A DNA stretch of 45,765 nt from Chloroflexota bacterium (GCA_009377635.1 WHTR01000002.1:45300-91064), one strand, 5' to 3'; shown: positions 28,331-39,231, counted from the first letter of the stretch. The notes: generated by a model from the sequence alone, not told the origin. Program-made: numbers and translations.

Positions 28331-28778
28331 GACACTCCTCCTGGAAACCGCTATGCTCGCTCGACGAGCACCACGGCCGATGAGAATGCCCGTTCCCGAG
28401 GGGCCGGCCCCCGAACGGGTCTTCGCCGCCACGAGTATAGCGCTCGGTATCCGTTAGTTGCTATTGGTTGAACAAAGGCACATATCCGAATAGGTGTGCA
28501 ATCGCAGCGCCGAGATCCGGAAAGTCGAAGGCCAGATCGACCCTCGGCCCCTGACGGACTGTCTGCCAGAAGGTCCCAAAGCTCGCGCGCTCGAGTTGCT
28601 GAAGATTGGCAGGCTCGCTTACCATTCCGAGCCAGTAGAGCTGGGGCCGGGTGTTGCGAACATAATTGAGATGTTTCGACGTCAGTGCTATTTCAAGGGA
28701 AAATCTATTGGACTGGCAGTCGCCTCTGACATATGGTTGGGTACGAAAGTCTGCATCCAAGCTGGGAGGTACCGATCA

Positions 28779-29864
28779 GTGGCTATTCACGTCACTACCA
28801 AGATCGTCGACGGCGACGGACACATTCAGGAAGACGGGCCGGGGATTCTCTCCCACCTGGCTTCGCCCTATCGCGAGATCGCCGAGGGCCGCGGCTCCCT
28901 CTTTCCACCGCTTGACCATCTCCACGCGGGCCGCGCCGTGGAGACGCCCCCAACCCGGGATCGGCGACCTGTGGTCGGGCCCGAGGGCTGGCTCGCCTTC
29001 CTCGACGATGTCGGCATCGAATGGACAGTGCTCTACCCCACCGCCGCGCTGGCTTACGGCAAGATCGTCAGCCTCGACTACGCCGTCGCGGTGACGCGCG
29101 CCTACAACGACTGGCTTCACGAGACGTACCTACAGGTCAATCCGCGATTCAAGGGGATGGCGATCGTTCCGATGCAGGACCCCGACGAAGCCGTGAAGGA
29201 GCTACGGCGCGCGGTGACGGAGCTCGGGATGCAGGGGGCGATGTTGCCCTCCAACGGATTGGCTCTCCCGCTTGGCTCGAAAGCGTACTGGCCTATCTAC
29301 GCCGAGGCCGAGCGGCTCGGCTGCTGCATAGCCGTCCACGGCGGCTGCCACGACCGCTTCGGCATGGACCATCTCAACATGTACGTGCCAGTCCACGCGC
29401 TCGGCCACTCGTGGGGCCTCACCATCAGCTGTGCGAGCATTGTCTACAACGGCATCTTCGACCGCTTCCCGGGCATTCACATTGCTTTCCTGGAGGGCGG
29501 CATCGCCTGGCTGCTCCTGTGCCTCGAACGATTCCACTCCTCACACGAGACGCATTTCCAATACATGCCGGCGGGCCAACTTGGCCCACGAGAAGGCGAG
29601 CGTCCCGACAAATACATCATCAAGCAGATCAAAGAGGGCCGCTTCTTCATCGGGTGCGAGACCGAGGAGCTGACGATGCCATTCGCCCTCAAGGTGGTTG
29701 GGAACGAGCCATTCCTGTACTCGTCCGACTTTCCGCACGAGGTCACCAACCAGAGCTGCAAGCACGACATCGAGGATCTGCTCGAGGGCGACGAGCTCAA
29801 CCAGGATGACAAGGAGGCGATCTTGGCGCGCAACGCGGAGCGCTTCTACGGCTGGGGAGGCTGA
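28779..29864 (+). CDS. Amidohydro_2 family metal-dependent hydrolase
   Basis: GTG start after GGGAGG; IVDGDGHIQED, IAVHGGCHDR, FLEGGIAWL, LYSSDFPHEV, AILARNAERFYGW. Confidence 0.88.
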   Translation: MAIHVTTKIVDGDGHIQEDGPGILSHLASPYREIAEGRGSLFPPLDHLHAGRAVETPPTRDRRPVVGPEGWLAFLDDVGIEWTVLYPTAALAYGKIVSLDYAVAVTRAYNDWLHETYLQVNPRFKGMAIVPMQDPDEAVKELRRAVTELGMQGAMLPSNGLALPLGSKAYWPIYAEAERLGCCIAVHGGCHDRFGMDHLNMYVPVHALGHSWGLTISCASIVYNGIFDRFPGIHIAFLEGGIAWLLLCLERFHSSHETHFQYMPAGQLGPREGERPDKYIIKQIKEGRFFIGCETEELTMPFALKVVGNEPFLYSSDFPHEVTNQSCKHDIEDLLEGDELNQDDKEAILARNAERFYGWGG

Positions 29865-29943
29865 GCGAGCGGACCAGTGGAGGCAGGCTGCAGCCAGAGC
29901 TCGCAGAACCCGGCGCAACGCTGCCGACTATGTTGTGGTCATC

Positions 29944-30453
29944 TCAACCCCGCCTCGTGCGGGTCGACGCGTCTCGAATCGCGGCGGCGATGGCCGCGTA
30001 GCAGCCGCAGCGGCAGATGTTTCCACTCATCCAGTCAGCGATCTCCTCTTGGGACGGGGAGGAGTTGTGTAACAGCAACCCCTTCGCCGCCATGATTTGA
30101 CCAGAGGTGCAGTAGCCACACTGGAAACCCATGTGCCGAATAAAGGCCGCCTGGATCGGGTCCGGGCTATCCTCCGACCCGAGCCCTTCGATGGTCGTGA
30201 CCGACTTGCCGTTCGTCTCGAAGGCGAGGTGGCTGCAAGAGCTGGTGGGCGCCCCGTCGACGAGGACCGTGCACGCCCCGCAGACCTGGGATTCGCACGA
30301 CCGCTTGGTGCCGGTCAAGCCGAGTCGCCGCCGCAAGAGGTCGAGCAGGACCTCTTCGACCGGAACGTCGCCGGACCAGACCCGGCCGTTTACCGTGAGC
30401 TGCAGCGCAACCGTTTCCAGCGTGGCGATGCCCTCGCTCGATGCTTCCATCAT
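29944..30453 (-). CDS. (2Fe-2S)-binding subunit of a molybdenum hydroxylase
   Basis: CESQVCGACTVLVDG and CGYCTSGQ...GNICRCGCY iron-sulphur motifs. Confidence 0.93.
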   Translation of the reverse strand: MMEASSEGIATLETVALQLTVNGRVWSGDVPVEEVLLDLLRRRLGLTGTKRSCESQVCGACTVLVDGAPTSSCSHLAFETNGKSVTTIEGLGSEDSPDPIQAAFIRHMGFQCGYCTSGQIMAAKGLLLHNSSPSQEEIADWMSGNICRCGCYAAIAAAIRDASTRTRRG

Positions 30454-31322
30454 GACTCCGCGGCTTCGTTGGTATGCGCGGCCTCGCCGATTGCGCGGCC
30501 GAGCAGGACGCACGCGACGTGTATCTTGTACTCAGCGGACCCGAGCAGGTCGTCGACGGGCTCGAGGAGCTCGGTGAGGATGGGGCCGTATTCGCGGCCG
30601 ACGCGGGTCGCCTCGTCGACTCCGAGGCCGGTGACGCGCGTCTCGAGATCGCGGAGACGGATCGTCCGCGCGCCCACGCAGCCCACCGCCAGCCGGGCCT
30701 CGGCAATTCGCCCCTCCGCAGCGCGCACGCCGCTAGCTACGTTGACGGTCGGACGATGGTACCGCTCGATGCGGAGGAACGCCTGGCCAAATCCGGTCGG
30801 GAGCGGCTCCGCCTCAACGCCAGTCAGAATCTCGTCCGGCTGGATCGCGGTCTCGAAGGTCCCGACCAGGAAATCGTCCACCGGCAGGCGCCGCTCGCCG
30901 GCCGTGCACGAGAGCACCACCTGGGCGTCGTGCACCAGCAACGGCGCCTCGGGGTCGGAGTGGGGGTCCGCGAAGCAGAGGTTGCCGCCGATGGTGCCCT
31001 GATTGCGCACTCGGATGTTGCCGATGGTCCCCGCCGACTGGGCCAGGGTTGGGAGACGTTGGCGAACAATGGGGTCGCGCTCGACTTGTGAATGCGTCGT
31101 TGCGGCGCCGATGCGCGCGACCGTGCCGTCCCAGGTGACGCCGTGCAGTGATGGGATCCCCTTCACGTTCACGAGGTAGTCCGTCTGGAGGATGCCGTGC
31201 CGCATCAGCAGGACCAACTCGGCGCCGCCGGCATAGACTCGGGCCTGGTCGCCGAGACGCCTGAGCTCCGCGGATGCCTCCATGGCGGTCGTCGGCTCGA
31301 GCAGGCGGAATGGTCTAAGCAT
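30450..31322 (-). CDS. FAD-binding subunit of a molybdenum hydroxylase
   Basis: FRLLEPTTAMEASAELRR, VYAGGAELVLLMRHG, TIGNIRVRNQGTIGGNLCFADPHSD. Confidence 0.92.
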   Translation of the reverse strand: MLRPFRLLEPTTAMEASAELRRLGDQARVYAGGAELVLLMRHGILQTDYLVNVKGIPSLHGVTWDGTVARIGAATTHSQVERDPIVRQRLPTLAQSAGTIGNIRVRNQGTIGGNLCFADPHSDPEAPLLVHDAQVVLSCTAGERRLPVDDFLVGTFETAIQPDEILTGVEAEPLPTGFGQAFLRIERYHRPTVNVASGVRAAEGRIAEARLAVGCVGARTIRLRDLETRVTGLGVDEATRVGREYGPILTELLEPVDDLLGSAEYKIHVACVLLGRAIGEAAHTNEAAES

Positions 31323-31785
31323 CTGCCACGCCGGACGGCTGGATGCACGCAGCGCGGGTGTTCTCACCGAACTGCTTCATGATCTCATTCATCTTGCGCT
31401 TCATGGCGAACTGGCCGAGGCTCGCGACTTTTCCGAGCACCTCGACGTCACCCGTGACGTCCAGGCTCGTCTCGGTGGTCGAAACAGGCCGGAGGCCGAT
31501 CTCTAGCCATAGACGCTGGGTTGCGCCCAGCACCGTATCCTTGCCGATCGCTCGCAGTCGGATGCGATCCGGCGCGTGGACCTCCTCGACGGTGACTTCC
31601 AGCTCCGCCTCGATCTGAAAGGGCCCGATCTGGTCCACCATGTGGGCTCGATATGCTCGGCCAGGCTCGATCGTCATCACACGCTCGCATCCGGGGAGGC
31701 ATGCGGCCAACCGCTCGGTCTGCCACACGAAGTTCCAGACGTGGTCCTGGCTGGCTGGAATGAGCACTCGCTCCTCGATGCGCAC
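31315..31785 (-). CDS. CoxG-like SRPBCC protein
   Basis: IPASQDHVWNFVWQTERLAACLPGCE; position within the CoxS/M/L-type operon. Confidence 0.85.
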   Translation of the reverse strand: MRIEERVLIPASQDHVWNFVWQTERLAACLPGCERVMTIEPGRAYRAHMVDQIGPFQIEAELEVTVEEVHAPDRIRLRAIGKDTVLGATQRLWLEIGLRPVSTTETSLDVTGDVEVLGKVASLGQFAMKRKMNEIMKQFGENTRAACIQPSGVADA

Positions 31786-31787
31786 GG

Positions 31788-34058
31788 CTAGGGCCGATCT
31801 GTGAGCGTGCCGAGGGCGCGGAGCACTTTCTCGGGGGTGATCGGGGTGGAGGATACTGGCACGCCCACGGCGTCGAAGATGGCGTTGGCCACGGCTGGAG
31901 CCACACACGGAATGGACGTCTGGGCGATCCCTTTGGCGCCGAAGGGGCCGGGACCGTCGCCATTCTCGGTGATGAGGACCTGGAACGATGGCGGGACGTC
32001 GCGCATCAACGGGAGGCGGTATTGGAAGGCATCGGCATTCTGGACCTGTCCGTCCTCGTAGCGCAGCTCCTCGAACAGCGCGAGTCCGAATCCCATGACG
32101 GCTCCTCCCTCGAGCTGTCCCCGCGCCGAGTTGTAGTGGAGGATCTTCCCCGCTTCGGCCAGAATGGCGTATCGGAGAACGCTGATCTCGCCGGTGTCCC
32201 GATCGACATCGACCTCCGCCGCGGCTACGCCTGGCGTCCAGAATTCGGTTTCCCCGAACGCGTCGTCGGTCGGATACACCTCAGTATCGGAACCGACGGC
32301 CGAGAGCACGACACCGGGCGCCTCCTTCGCCAGATCGGACAGCGAGTAACGGACGTCGCCGAGCCATAAGCTCCCGCCCTGGATGATCCACGCATCCGGC
32401 GTGCCGCCCCGCGACTCGACCGCGAGATCGATGATCTGGCGCTTCAGGTTCGTACTCGCGGCGTAGACGGCGTTGCCTAACTCGATCGTCGTCCGCTGGG
32501 CGGTCGCGCCGGGGAAGCGCAGCATGGTGCTGGTATCCGGATTCTCGACGTGAATCTGGGCCTGGTCGAGGCCGAGGGTCTTGGCCGCCACGACGCTGAT
32601 CATGTTGTAGATGCCTTGGCCCAGATCCGAGGCCGTGTGCGCGACGGTTACCGTTCCGTCGGGGTTCAGAGTGGCTGATGCCTGACTCTCCTCGCTCCCT
32701 TTGGCCCAGTTCCGTAGGGACACGGAAACGCCGCGCCCTCTGACGAGAGATGGAGAGAGCGGCGGTTGCTCAGGCCCGAGCGCGTCCATTCCCTCGCGCA
32801 TGAGCGACGGGAAATCGATGGTCATGGGCGCACTGTCGCCGGCAATCCTGGAGCCTTCGACCGTGAAGCGCTCTGGCACACGCTCACCGGGGAGGAGCAC
32901 GTTGCGCTCGCGGAATTCGACCGGATCCGTGCTGATCGTCCGCGCGACCTCGTCCATCAGGCATTCAATCGCGAACGTGGTCTGCGTCTTGCCGGTCCCC
33001 CGGTGGGGCGTAGCGGGCGTCTTGTTCGTGAAGGCCGTCTTGGCCCGCACACGGAAATGGGGCACGCGGTAGGGCCCCCAGGCGGACGTGCACGCGTTGT
33101 GCGTCGCGACCTTTCCGCCGGTGAAGTACGCGCCGCAGTCGACGGCGAGATCGACGTCGAGCGCGACGAGACGCCCCTCGGCGTCTACGCCGACGCGGGC
33201 CCGGTACTCCATCGCGTGGCGCACGGCGACGTGGAAGCTTTCCTCACCCGTTGCGACCACCCGTATCGGCCGCCGGAGCTTTCGGGAGAGCGCGAGCGCA
33301 GCGGCCATCTCGCGGGTGGTTTTCTTCGCGCCGAATCCGCCTCCGACGTAGGGCACGCGGAGATGAACGTGGTCCGCCGGCACGCCCAATACGTGGGCGA
33401 TGTCGCTCGCATCGCGCATGGGTGTGTTAGTTGGCGCCCAGATCTCGGCGATGTCGCCCGCGAACCGCACCATGCCCGTTCCGACCGGCTCCATGGGATG
33501 GTGGAAGACGGTTGGGGAGACCAGATTCCGCTCAACGATGGTGACTGCCTGCCTGAAGCCGTCCTCGATGTCGCCCCACATGAGGCTGTCGTCGAAGATC
33601 GAGTTCGTGCCCCGATGGTCGTGCAGGATCGGTGCGCCCGCCTGAAGCGCGGCCTCAGCCGAAAACACCGGATCGAGAATCTCGTAATCGACGTCGACGA
33701 GCTCCGCAGCCCGGCGCGCGGTCCGCAGATCGGAGGCGACAACGACTGCGACCAGATCGCCCTGGTAGAGGGCCTTGTCGCCCACGATGAGGGCCGGATC
33801 CAGTGGGGCCAGCGCGTCGAGCTGGAGACCAAACTCGTGCAGGTTGTCGCGATACAGAACGCTGGACACGCCCTCGAGCGCCAATGCCCGGGAAACGTCG
33901 ATCGCTCCGACCCGGGCATGCGCGTAGGGACTCTTGACAGGCGCCGCGTAAAGCGAACCGGTCAACTCGGGCATGTCCTCGACGAAGGTCGCGCTCCCGG
34001 AGACCTTCCCCCACGAGTCGATGCGTGGGGCCTCTTGCGTTCGCTCAGCTTGCACCAT
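31788..34058 (-). CDS. xanthine dehydrogenase/CoxL-family molybdopterin-binding subunit
   Basis: GSATFVEDMPELTGSLYAAPVKSPYAHARV, VGGGFGAKKTTREMAAALALSRKLRRPI, DLGQGIYNM, YSLSDLAKEA. Confidence 0.92.
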   Translation of the reverse strand: MVQAERTQEAPRIDSWGKVSGSATFVEDMPELTGSLYAAPVKSPYAHARVGAIDVSRALALEGVSSVLYRDNLHEFGLQLDALAPLDPALIVGDKALYQGDLVAVVVASDLRTARRAAELVDVDYEILDPVFSAEAALQAGAPILHDHRGTNSIFDDSLMWGDIEDGFRQAVTIVERNLVSPTVFHHPMEPVGTGMVRFAGDIAEIWAPTNTPMRDASDIAHVLGVPADHVHLRVPYVGGGFGAKKTTREMAAALALSRKLRRPIRVVATGEESFHVAVRHAMEYRARVGVDAEGRLVALDVDLAVDCGAYFTGGKVATHNACTSAWGPYRVPHFRVRAKTAFTNKTPATPHRGTGKTQTTFAIECLMDEVARTISTDPVEFRERNVLLPGERVPERFTVEGSRIAGDSAPMTIDFPSLMREGMDALGPEQPPLSPSLVRGRGVSVSLRNWAKGSEESQASATLNPDGTVTVAHTASDLGQGIYNMISVVAAKTLGLDQAQIHVENPDTSTMLRFPGATAQRTTIELGNAVYAASTNLKRQIIDLAVESRGGTPDAWIIQGGSLWLGDVRYSLSDLAKEAPGVVLSAVGSDTEVYPTDDAFGETEFWTPGVAAAEVDVDRDTGEISVLRYAILAEAGKILHYNSARGQLEGGAVMGFGLALFEELRYEDGQVQNADAFQYRLPLMRDVPPSFQVLITENGDGPGPFGAKGIAQTSIPCVAPAVANAIFDAVGVPVSSTPITPEKVLRALGTLTDRP

Positions 34059-34323
34059 CGTGTTCCTGCTCCCGCGGCCCATCATACAAACAATGCGGTT
34101 CGAGGGCAACTGGTCGCCGTTGGGGAGCGCGCGCCGTCTGACAACGAATATTCCGGGCGGCTGCTGGCTATGGCCGAAGGCTACCGGGGACAGGACGGAG
34201 TTCAGCGGTGGCGCGCGAGGGCGATGTCCTCGTCCACGATGACGATCTAGCGCCCATGCAGCTCGGCGATACGCGCCTCCGAACTGCGGACGGTTCGTCG
34301 ATCGAGAGAAAGCGCCGCCAGTT

Positions 34324-36633
34324 TCAGCTTGGGCGGAGCGCCGTGCACTGCTGCGGATCGAAACAGACGTACACCGTGCTCCCCAGGCTCAAGTTGTCGA
34401 CGCCGCTGATCCGCGCCTGCAGCGAGACACCCTGAACGTTCACGAAGCACTCCCAGGCGTCGCCCACGTACAGCAGCGCCTCGAGCGCGCCGGGGAAGCT
34501 GTTCTTCCCCATCGCAGTGGGGTCGTCCGTCAGCCGCACGTGCTCAGGACGGACGGATACGAGCACTGACTCCCCCTGCTGCACATCGGGGGGAAGCATG
34601 CAGGTTACCTCCCCGATCGACATGGCGACCGTCCCCAACTCGCCATCCGTACGGACGACCCGGCCGTCCATCAGGTTGACCTTGCCGACGAACTGAGCGA
34701 TGAATGGCGAGACGGGGCGCATGTAGATGTCGGTCGGGCTTCCCTCCTGAATCACGAGCCCGTCGCGCATCACGGCGATGCGGTCCGACATGGAAAGCGC
34801 CTCCATCTGGTCGTGGGTCACGTAGAGGGTCGTCAGACGCAGACGCGTAACGAGCGCGCGCAGCTCCTTGCGCATGCCCTCGCGCAGCCGGGCGTCCAGG
34901 TTGCTGAGCGGCTCGTCCAGCAGGAGGACCCGCGGCTCGCTCACGAGCGCGCGCGCCACGGCGACGCGCTGCTGCTGGCCACCGCTCAGATTCGGGGCGC
35001 TCCAAAGCTCCCAGATCATCGTCGCGAGCACTGCATTTCCGGTCGTGCGGAGCAGCAGGGGGTACGTGAAGTCCCGGATACTGTGTGCGAAGATCCAGAG
35101 CCACCCATTGAGAATGGCGGGGAATACCAGCGGGACGATGACCTTGCGGAAAATCGTCAGCGGCGTCGCACCGCTCGTGATCCCGGCCTCCTCGAGCTCC
35201 TTCCCGATCTGCAGGATCGCCGGGCCGAGGAGACGCACACCGAACGGGAGGAACCCGACGACGTGGCCGATCACGATGATCCACACTGTGCCGAAGACGG
35301 GCGTGCGAATGAGCGTGACGAGCAGCGCGAGCGCCATGACGATGCCCGGGACGGCGAGCGGCATGAAGGCGAGGACCTCCAGCAGTCTGGTGCCCTTGAG
35401 CTTGATCCGTGTGGAGGCCCACGCGACCAGCGCCGCGAGCCCAATGCAAAGCGTGGGCGCGACGGCCACGAGGAGCGCGGTATTGCCGAGCGATCCTACC
35501 ACGCGCGCGCTGTCAAAGATGAACCGGTAGTTGTCAGCGGTGAGCAACTGAAAGGCGTTGACGGACAGCGGCTGATAGAAGCGCAGCATCGACGCCCACA
35601 GCAGTGCGAGGAAGGGGAGGCCAATCTTCACGAAGAAGATACCGAACACGAGCAACGCGGCCGAGCTCTTCCATCGGCCGAGGTCCAAGCGCGATGGCCG
35701 GTACCCTTTGCCCGTGATGACCTGAAACTTCTCTGCACGGCGCGTGACCCAAAAGGAGAGGGCGAGCAACGCGAGTCCGACGACGAGCGCAATCAGGGCG
35801 AACGTGGACGCGAGGCCATAGTGGACCATGCCGAATTCGGGCTGGGTGAGGAGGAATACGCGCACGCTGAGCACGGGGATGCCTGCCGTGAGCCCGATGG
35901 CCAGAGGGAACTCGAACAGTTGGATCAGGGTGACCATGTAGTACACGGCGACGGTCAGAATACCCGGAGTCAGCAGGGGCAGGGACACGTAGCGCAGCGC
36001 CGTCAGGCGGCTCGCCCCGCTCGCCGTGGCCGCTTCTTCGAACGATGGGTCCATGCGCTGGAAGTACGGCGCTAGGAAGATGAACATGCTACCAGCGAGC
36101 GAGATCCCCGTGACGAGGATCATGCCCGGCATCGTGAAGATGTCGATGGGCCCGCTCGTGGCGGATGAACCGACAGCGCCGCGGATGAGCACGTTCAGCA
36201 GCCCGGTGTTGGGGCGACCGAGGAGGATCCAGCCAAACGCCGTGACCACCCCCGGCATCGCGAAGGACGCGAGCGCCAGCGGGTATACCGCCTCTCGGAA
36301 CGGGACATTCGTGCGGCCGACCAGCCAGCTCAGGAGCGCACCCAGCGAGAAGCCGATGGCCAGGCTGCCCACGGCATAGACCAGCGTGTTGACGAACAGG
36401 CGATACGTCAGCGGATCAGCGAAGGTGACGCGGTAGTTCTCGAGGCTGAAGCCCTTGATCGGGAACGGGAGTCCTTCGCCCGGCTGGACGCTGGCGGTAA
36501 TCATGATGGCTATCGGGACGAGGACGAGCACTGCCAGCAGGAGCCCGGTCCCGTAGACGATCACGTGACGCTGGTCGATCCGCGAACCCCAACCGAGCCG
36601 CCGGATCCCGCGGGCTTGCGGCGTCGTTGCCAT
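34324..36633 (-). pseudogene. ABC transporter chimera: double-permease polypeptide (iron/thiamine/phosphonate-type) fused in frame to the C-terminal half of its ATPase
   Basis: Permease to ATMIWELWSAPN then directly LSGGQQQRVAVARALVSEPRVLLLDEPLSNLDARL...VTHDQMEAL; Walker A absent. Confidence 0.82.
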
Positions 36634-36691
36634 CGTGCCCTTCCCGTCGCCGTCCCCACCCCTCGACCGACTAAGGGGCAGGAGGACGCAG

Positions 36692-37819
36692 TCAGTTGCC
36701 TCGCGTCCCCTGAATTCCTGCCCAGAACTCAGCGACCTGGCGCTGGACGGCGCGGTCCTTCTCTACGTCCGCAAAGCTCCGTTGCTCGACCAGCGTGATC
36801 CGTCGCCCTTCGGCCCGCTGCTTGGCGAGTTCTTGTGCTTCGGCCGAGTTCGGGTTGGAGATGCGCCCGTTGAACTCATTGGCCGAGTAGGTGGGGAACC
36901 CGTCGGTCATCAGCCAGGCCGCAAACAGCTTCGCGGCATTCGGGTGCTTGGCCTCCTTTGGCACCGTGGCTAGCAGCGGGTTGAACAATAGGTAGTCCGG
37001 GTAGATGCAGTCGATCGGGGCGCCCTTTGCGATGTCCCCGCGGTTGCAGCCGCCAATCTGAATGGCCACTTCCCCCGCGATCACCTCTTGCCCGCGGCTC
37101 GCGGCGGCCAGCACGGGGTCGTTCCTCGAAAGCCGCTGCACCAGGTCCATGACCGTCGCTTCGGTCCAGTCTGGCGAGTGCATAAAGAAGTTGAACGGGA
37201 ATCCTCGGGCATCGATGCCGATCCTCCCTCGCCAGCGCGGGTCCGCGAGCCCCTCCCAGGTCGTCGGGACCTCCTCACGCCGTAGGAGATTCGTGTTGTA
37301 CGTGAACTCGTACAGCACGTCCCAGAAGTGAAGGGCATAGCCTTCGAGCTCCGTGAAGAAGACGTCGGTCGCTTCGCTGATGCCGGGGAAGCGCTGTCCG
37401 AACTCCTCCACCCAGTCGGTCTTCTCAACAACGCCCGCCTCGATCATCTGGGAGAGGAGGCCCGTGCTCGGCTGGCCCAGGTCCGCCACTTTCTGTCCCG
37501 CCTGGCTCTCCTGGATGACCCGACTCGTCATCGCAGAGGCAGGCATTGCGACAGACGTGATGCGTAGCGGAAAGCCAAAGTCTTGCTGCCACTTCTGCTC
37601 CAGCGCCCGCACCGTCTCCTCTTCCCAGTCGATCCAGACCTCAACCTCGCCCTCGTCACGCGCGGCGTTGACCATGTGCTCGAGCGCACTGCCCGACGGG
37701 ATTGGTGGCGGCTGGGAGGGCTGAGTCTCTGCCGCACGGGGTGCAGCGCAGGCGGCGGCGAGCACCAGGGCGCCCAGGACTGCGAGCCACCGGAGAGGGG
37801 GGGTACTCCGTGTACGCAT
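36692..37819 (-). CDS. ABC transporter extracellular solute-binding lipoprotein
   Basis: Signal peptide with lipobox LAAAC; DWEEETVRALEQKWQQDFG; adjacent to transporter chimera. Confidence 0.85.
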   Translation of the reverse strand: MRTRSTPPLRWLAVLGALVLAAACAAPRAAETQPSQPPPIPSGSALEHMVNAARDEGEVEVWIDWEEETVRALEQKWQQDFGFPLRITSVAMPASAMTSRVIQESQAGQKVADLGQPSTGLLSQMIEAGVVEKTDWVEEFGQRFPGISEATDVFFTELEGYALHFWDVLYEFTYNTNLLRREEVPTTWEGLADPRWRGRIGIDARGFPFNFFMHSPDWTEATVMDLVQRLSRNDPVLAAASRGQEVIAGEVAIQIGGCNRGDIAKGAPIDCIYPDYLLFNPLLATVPKEAKHPNAAKLFAAWLMTDGFPTYSANEFNGRISNPNSAEAQELAKQRAEGRRITLVEQRSFADVEKDRAVQRQVAEFWAGIQGTRGN

Positions 37820-38052
37820 ACATGCTCCTATGCTGCGATGGTGGCGCAATGATAGCCGTCGGCCCGCACAGGGATCAATACGCATTCCTCTATTGAAAGA
37901 TAGTCCTCTACGACAACGCGCACGGCCGAGCGGTTGAAGGCTCCCATGCCCCACGGGCCCCGGACCGCGGCTGTTGTCGCACCCGGGCTCCGCGCCGTAT
38001 GCTAGCGCCCGAGCGGCCGGGCTGACTTCAGGAGGGCGAAGGAGGCATTGTG

Positions 38053-39231
38053 ATGCTCAAAGCCTGGGATGCGGACGGGCACGTCTACGAGTCAGAGGCA
38101 ACGTTTTCAGACTCGTACTGGGATCCGACGTTCAAAGACCGTCGGCCTGTCGTGGTCGAGGCGAACGGCACATGGTTGTGGCTAATCGATGGGCGCCCGT
38201 TTCCGGTCACGTCCGGACCGAACGTCCGCCTGGGCGGCACGCCGGCGACCAAGGGAGGTGTCCCGGCGCCCTTCCACCGGCAGCGACCCTTCGACCCGGT
38301 GGACTCCTCGGACTTCCAGTCGGCCGCAGCGCGTCTCGCGGTCCTGGACCGCGAGGGAATCGCCCTGCAGGTGAACTATCCGACGATGCTGCTGTCCTGG
38401 CCCCTCGCCCACACCCCGGGGCTCGGCGCGGCCATCGCCCGCTCGTACAACAACTGGATGGCGGACATCAGCGGGCAGGCGCCGGATCGCTTGAAATGGG
38501 TCGCGTTGATCGACCCAGGCGATCCGAAACAGGCCGCTCGGGAGATCTACCGGACCAAAGCCATGGGCTCCGTGGGGGTGATGGTCTGGGGAGTGGTCGG
38601 GAACCGGCTCATCGACCATCCCGAACTCGAGCCCATCTGGGCGGCGGCCGCGGACACCGATCTCACCGTGGCCGTGCACGTGGGCTTCAGCTCGGTGCTC
38701 GGGGAGATGTATTTTACCCACGCCGACACCATGGCGGTCCCCTTCGTATTCCCACTGCTCATGGGGTTTCATAGCATCATCGCCCATGGTCTGCTGGACC
38801 GGTACCCTAGGCTACGAGTGGGATTCCTGGAGGCCGGCTGCCAGTGGCTACCCTTCATGCTCGAGCGTGTCGAAGAAACGTCCCCGTTCGCCCATCGGAC
38901 GTCCAGCGACCGTCGGGGGACCGACGCCCCGCCCCCTATGGCGCGATCTACACGGGCTGGGTACACCGCGGAACTGGAGCCGGAAGCGTATATCAAGCGA
39001 GGACAGATCTTCGTTGGGTTCGAGGTGGACGAGCCGATGCTGCCATACGTCATCGAACGCTACGGCGACGACTTCCTGTTCTTCGCCTCTGACATCCCGC
39101 ACAACCATCGTCTCGTCAACGCGAGCGCCTACCTCGAGGGGCGGACGGACCTGAGCCCCGGGAGCAAGCACAAGCTGCTAGTAGAAAACACCGCGCGACT
39201 CTACGGGTGGCCCGTGCCGGCCGGGGTGTAG
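38053..39231 (+). CDS. Amidohydro_2 family metal-dependent hydrolase
   Basis: WDADGHVYESE, VAVHVGFSSV, FLEAGCQWLPFMLER, FFASDIPHNH. Confidence 0.88.
   Translation: MLKAWDADGHVYESEATFSDSYWDPTFKDRRPVVVEANGTWLWLIDGRPFPVTSGPNVRLGGTPATKGGVPAPFHRQRPFDPVDSSDFQSAAARLAVLDREGIALQVNYPTMLLSWPLAHTPGLGAAIARSYNNWMADISGQAPDRLKWVALIDPGDPKQAAREIYRTKAMGSVGVMVWGVVGNRLIDHPELEPIWAAAADTDLTVAVHVGFSSVLGEMYFTHADTMAVPFVFPLLMGFHSIIAHGLLDRYPRLRVGFLEAGCQWLPFMLERVEETSPFAHRTSSDRRGTDAPPPMARSTRAGYTAELEPEAYIKRGQIFVGFEVDEPMLPYVIERYGDDFLFFASDIPHNHRLVNASAYLEGRTDLSPGSKHKLLVENTARLYGWPVPAGV

Noticed and set aside
28461-28760. 99 aa minus ORF (MDADFRTQPYVRGDC...GYVPLFNQ)
   Set aside because: Could be a real gene tail but no family recognised and it covers the leader of the 28779 amidohydrolase; insufficient support.
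31788-34058. Form I aerobic CO dehydrogenase (coxL)
   Set aside because: The AYxCSFR signature of form I CoxL is absent; only general family membership is supported.
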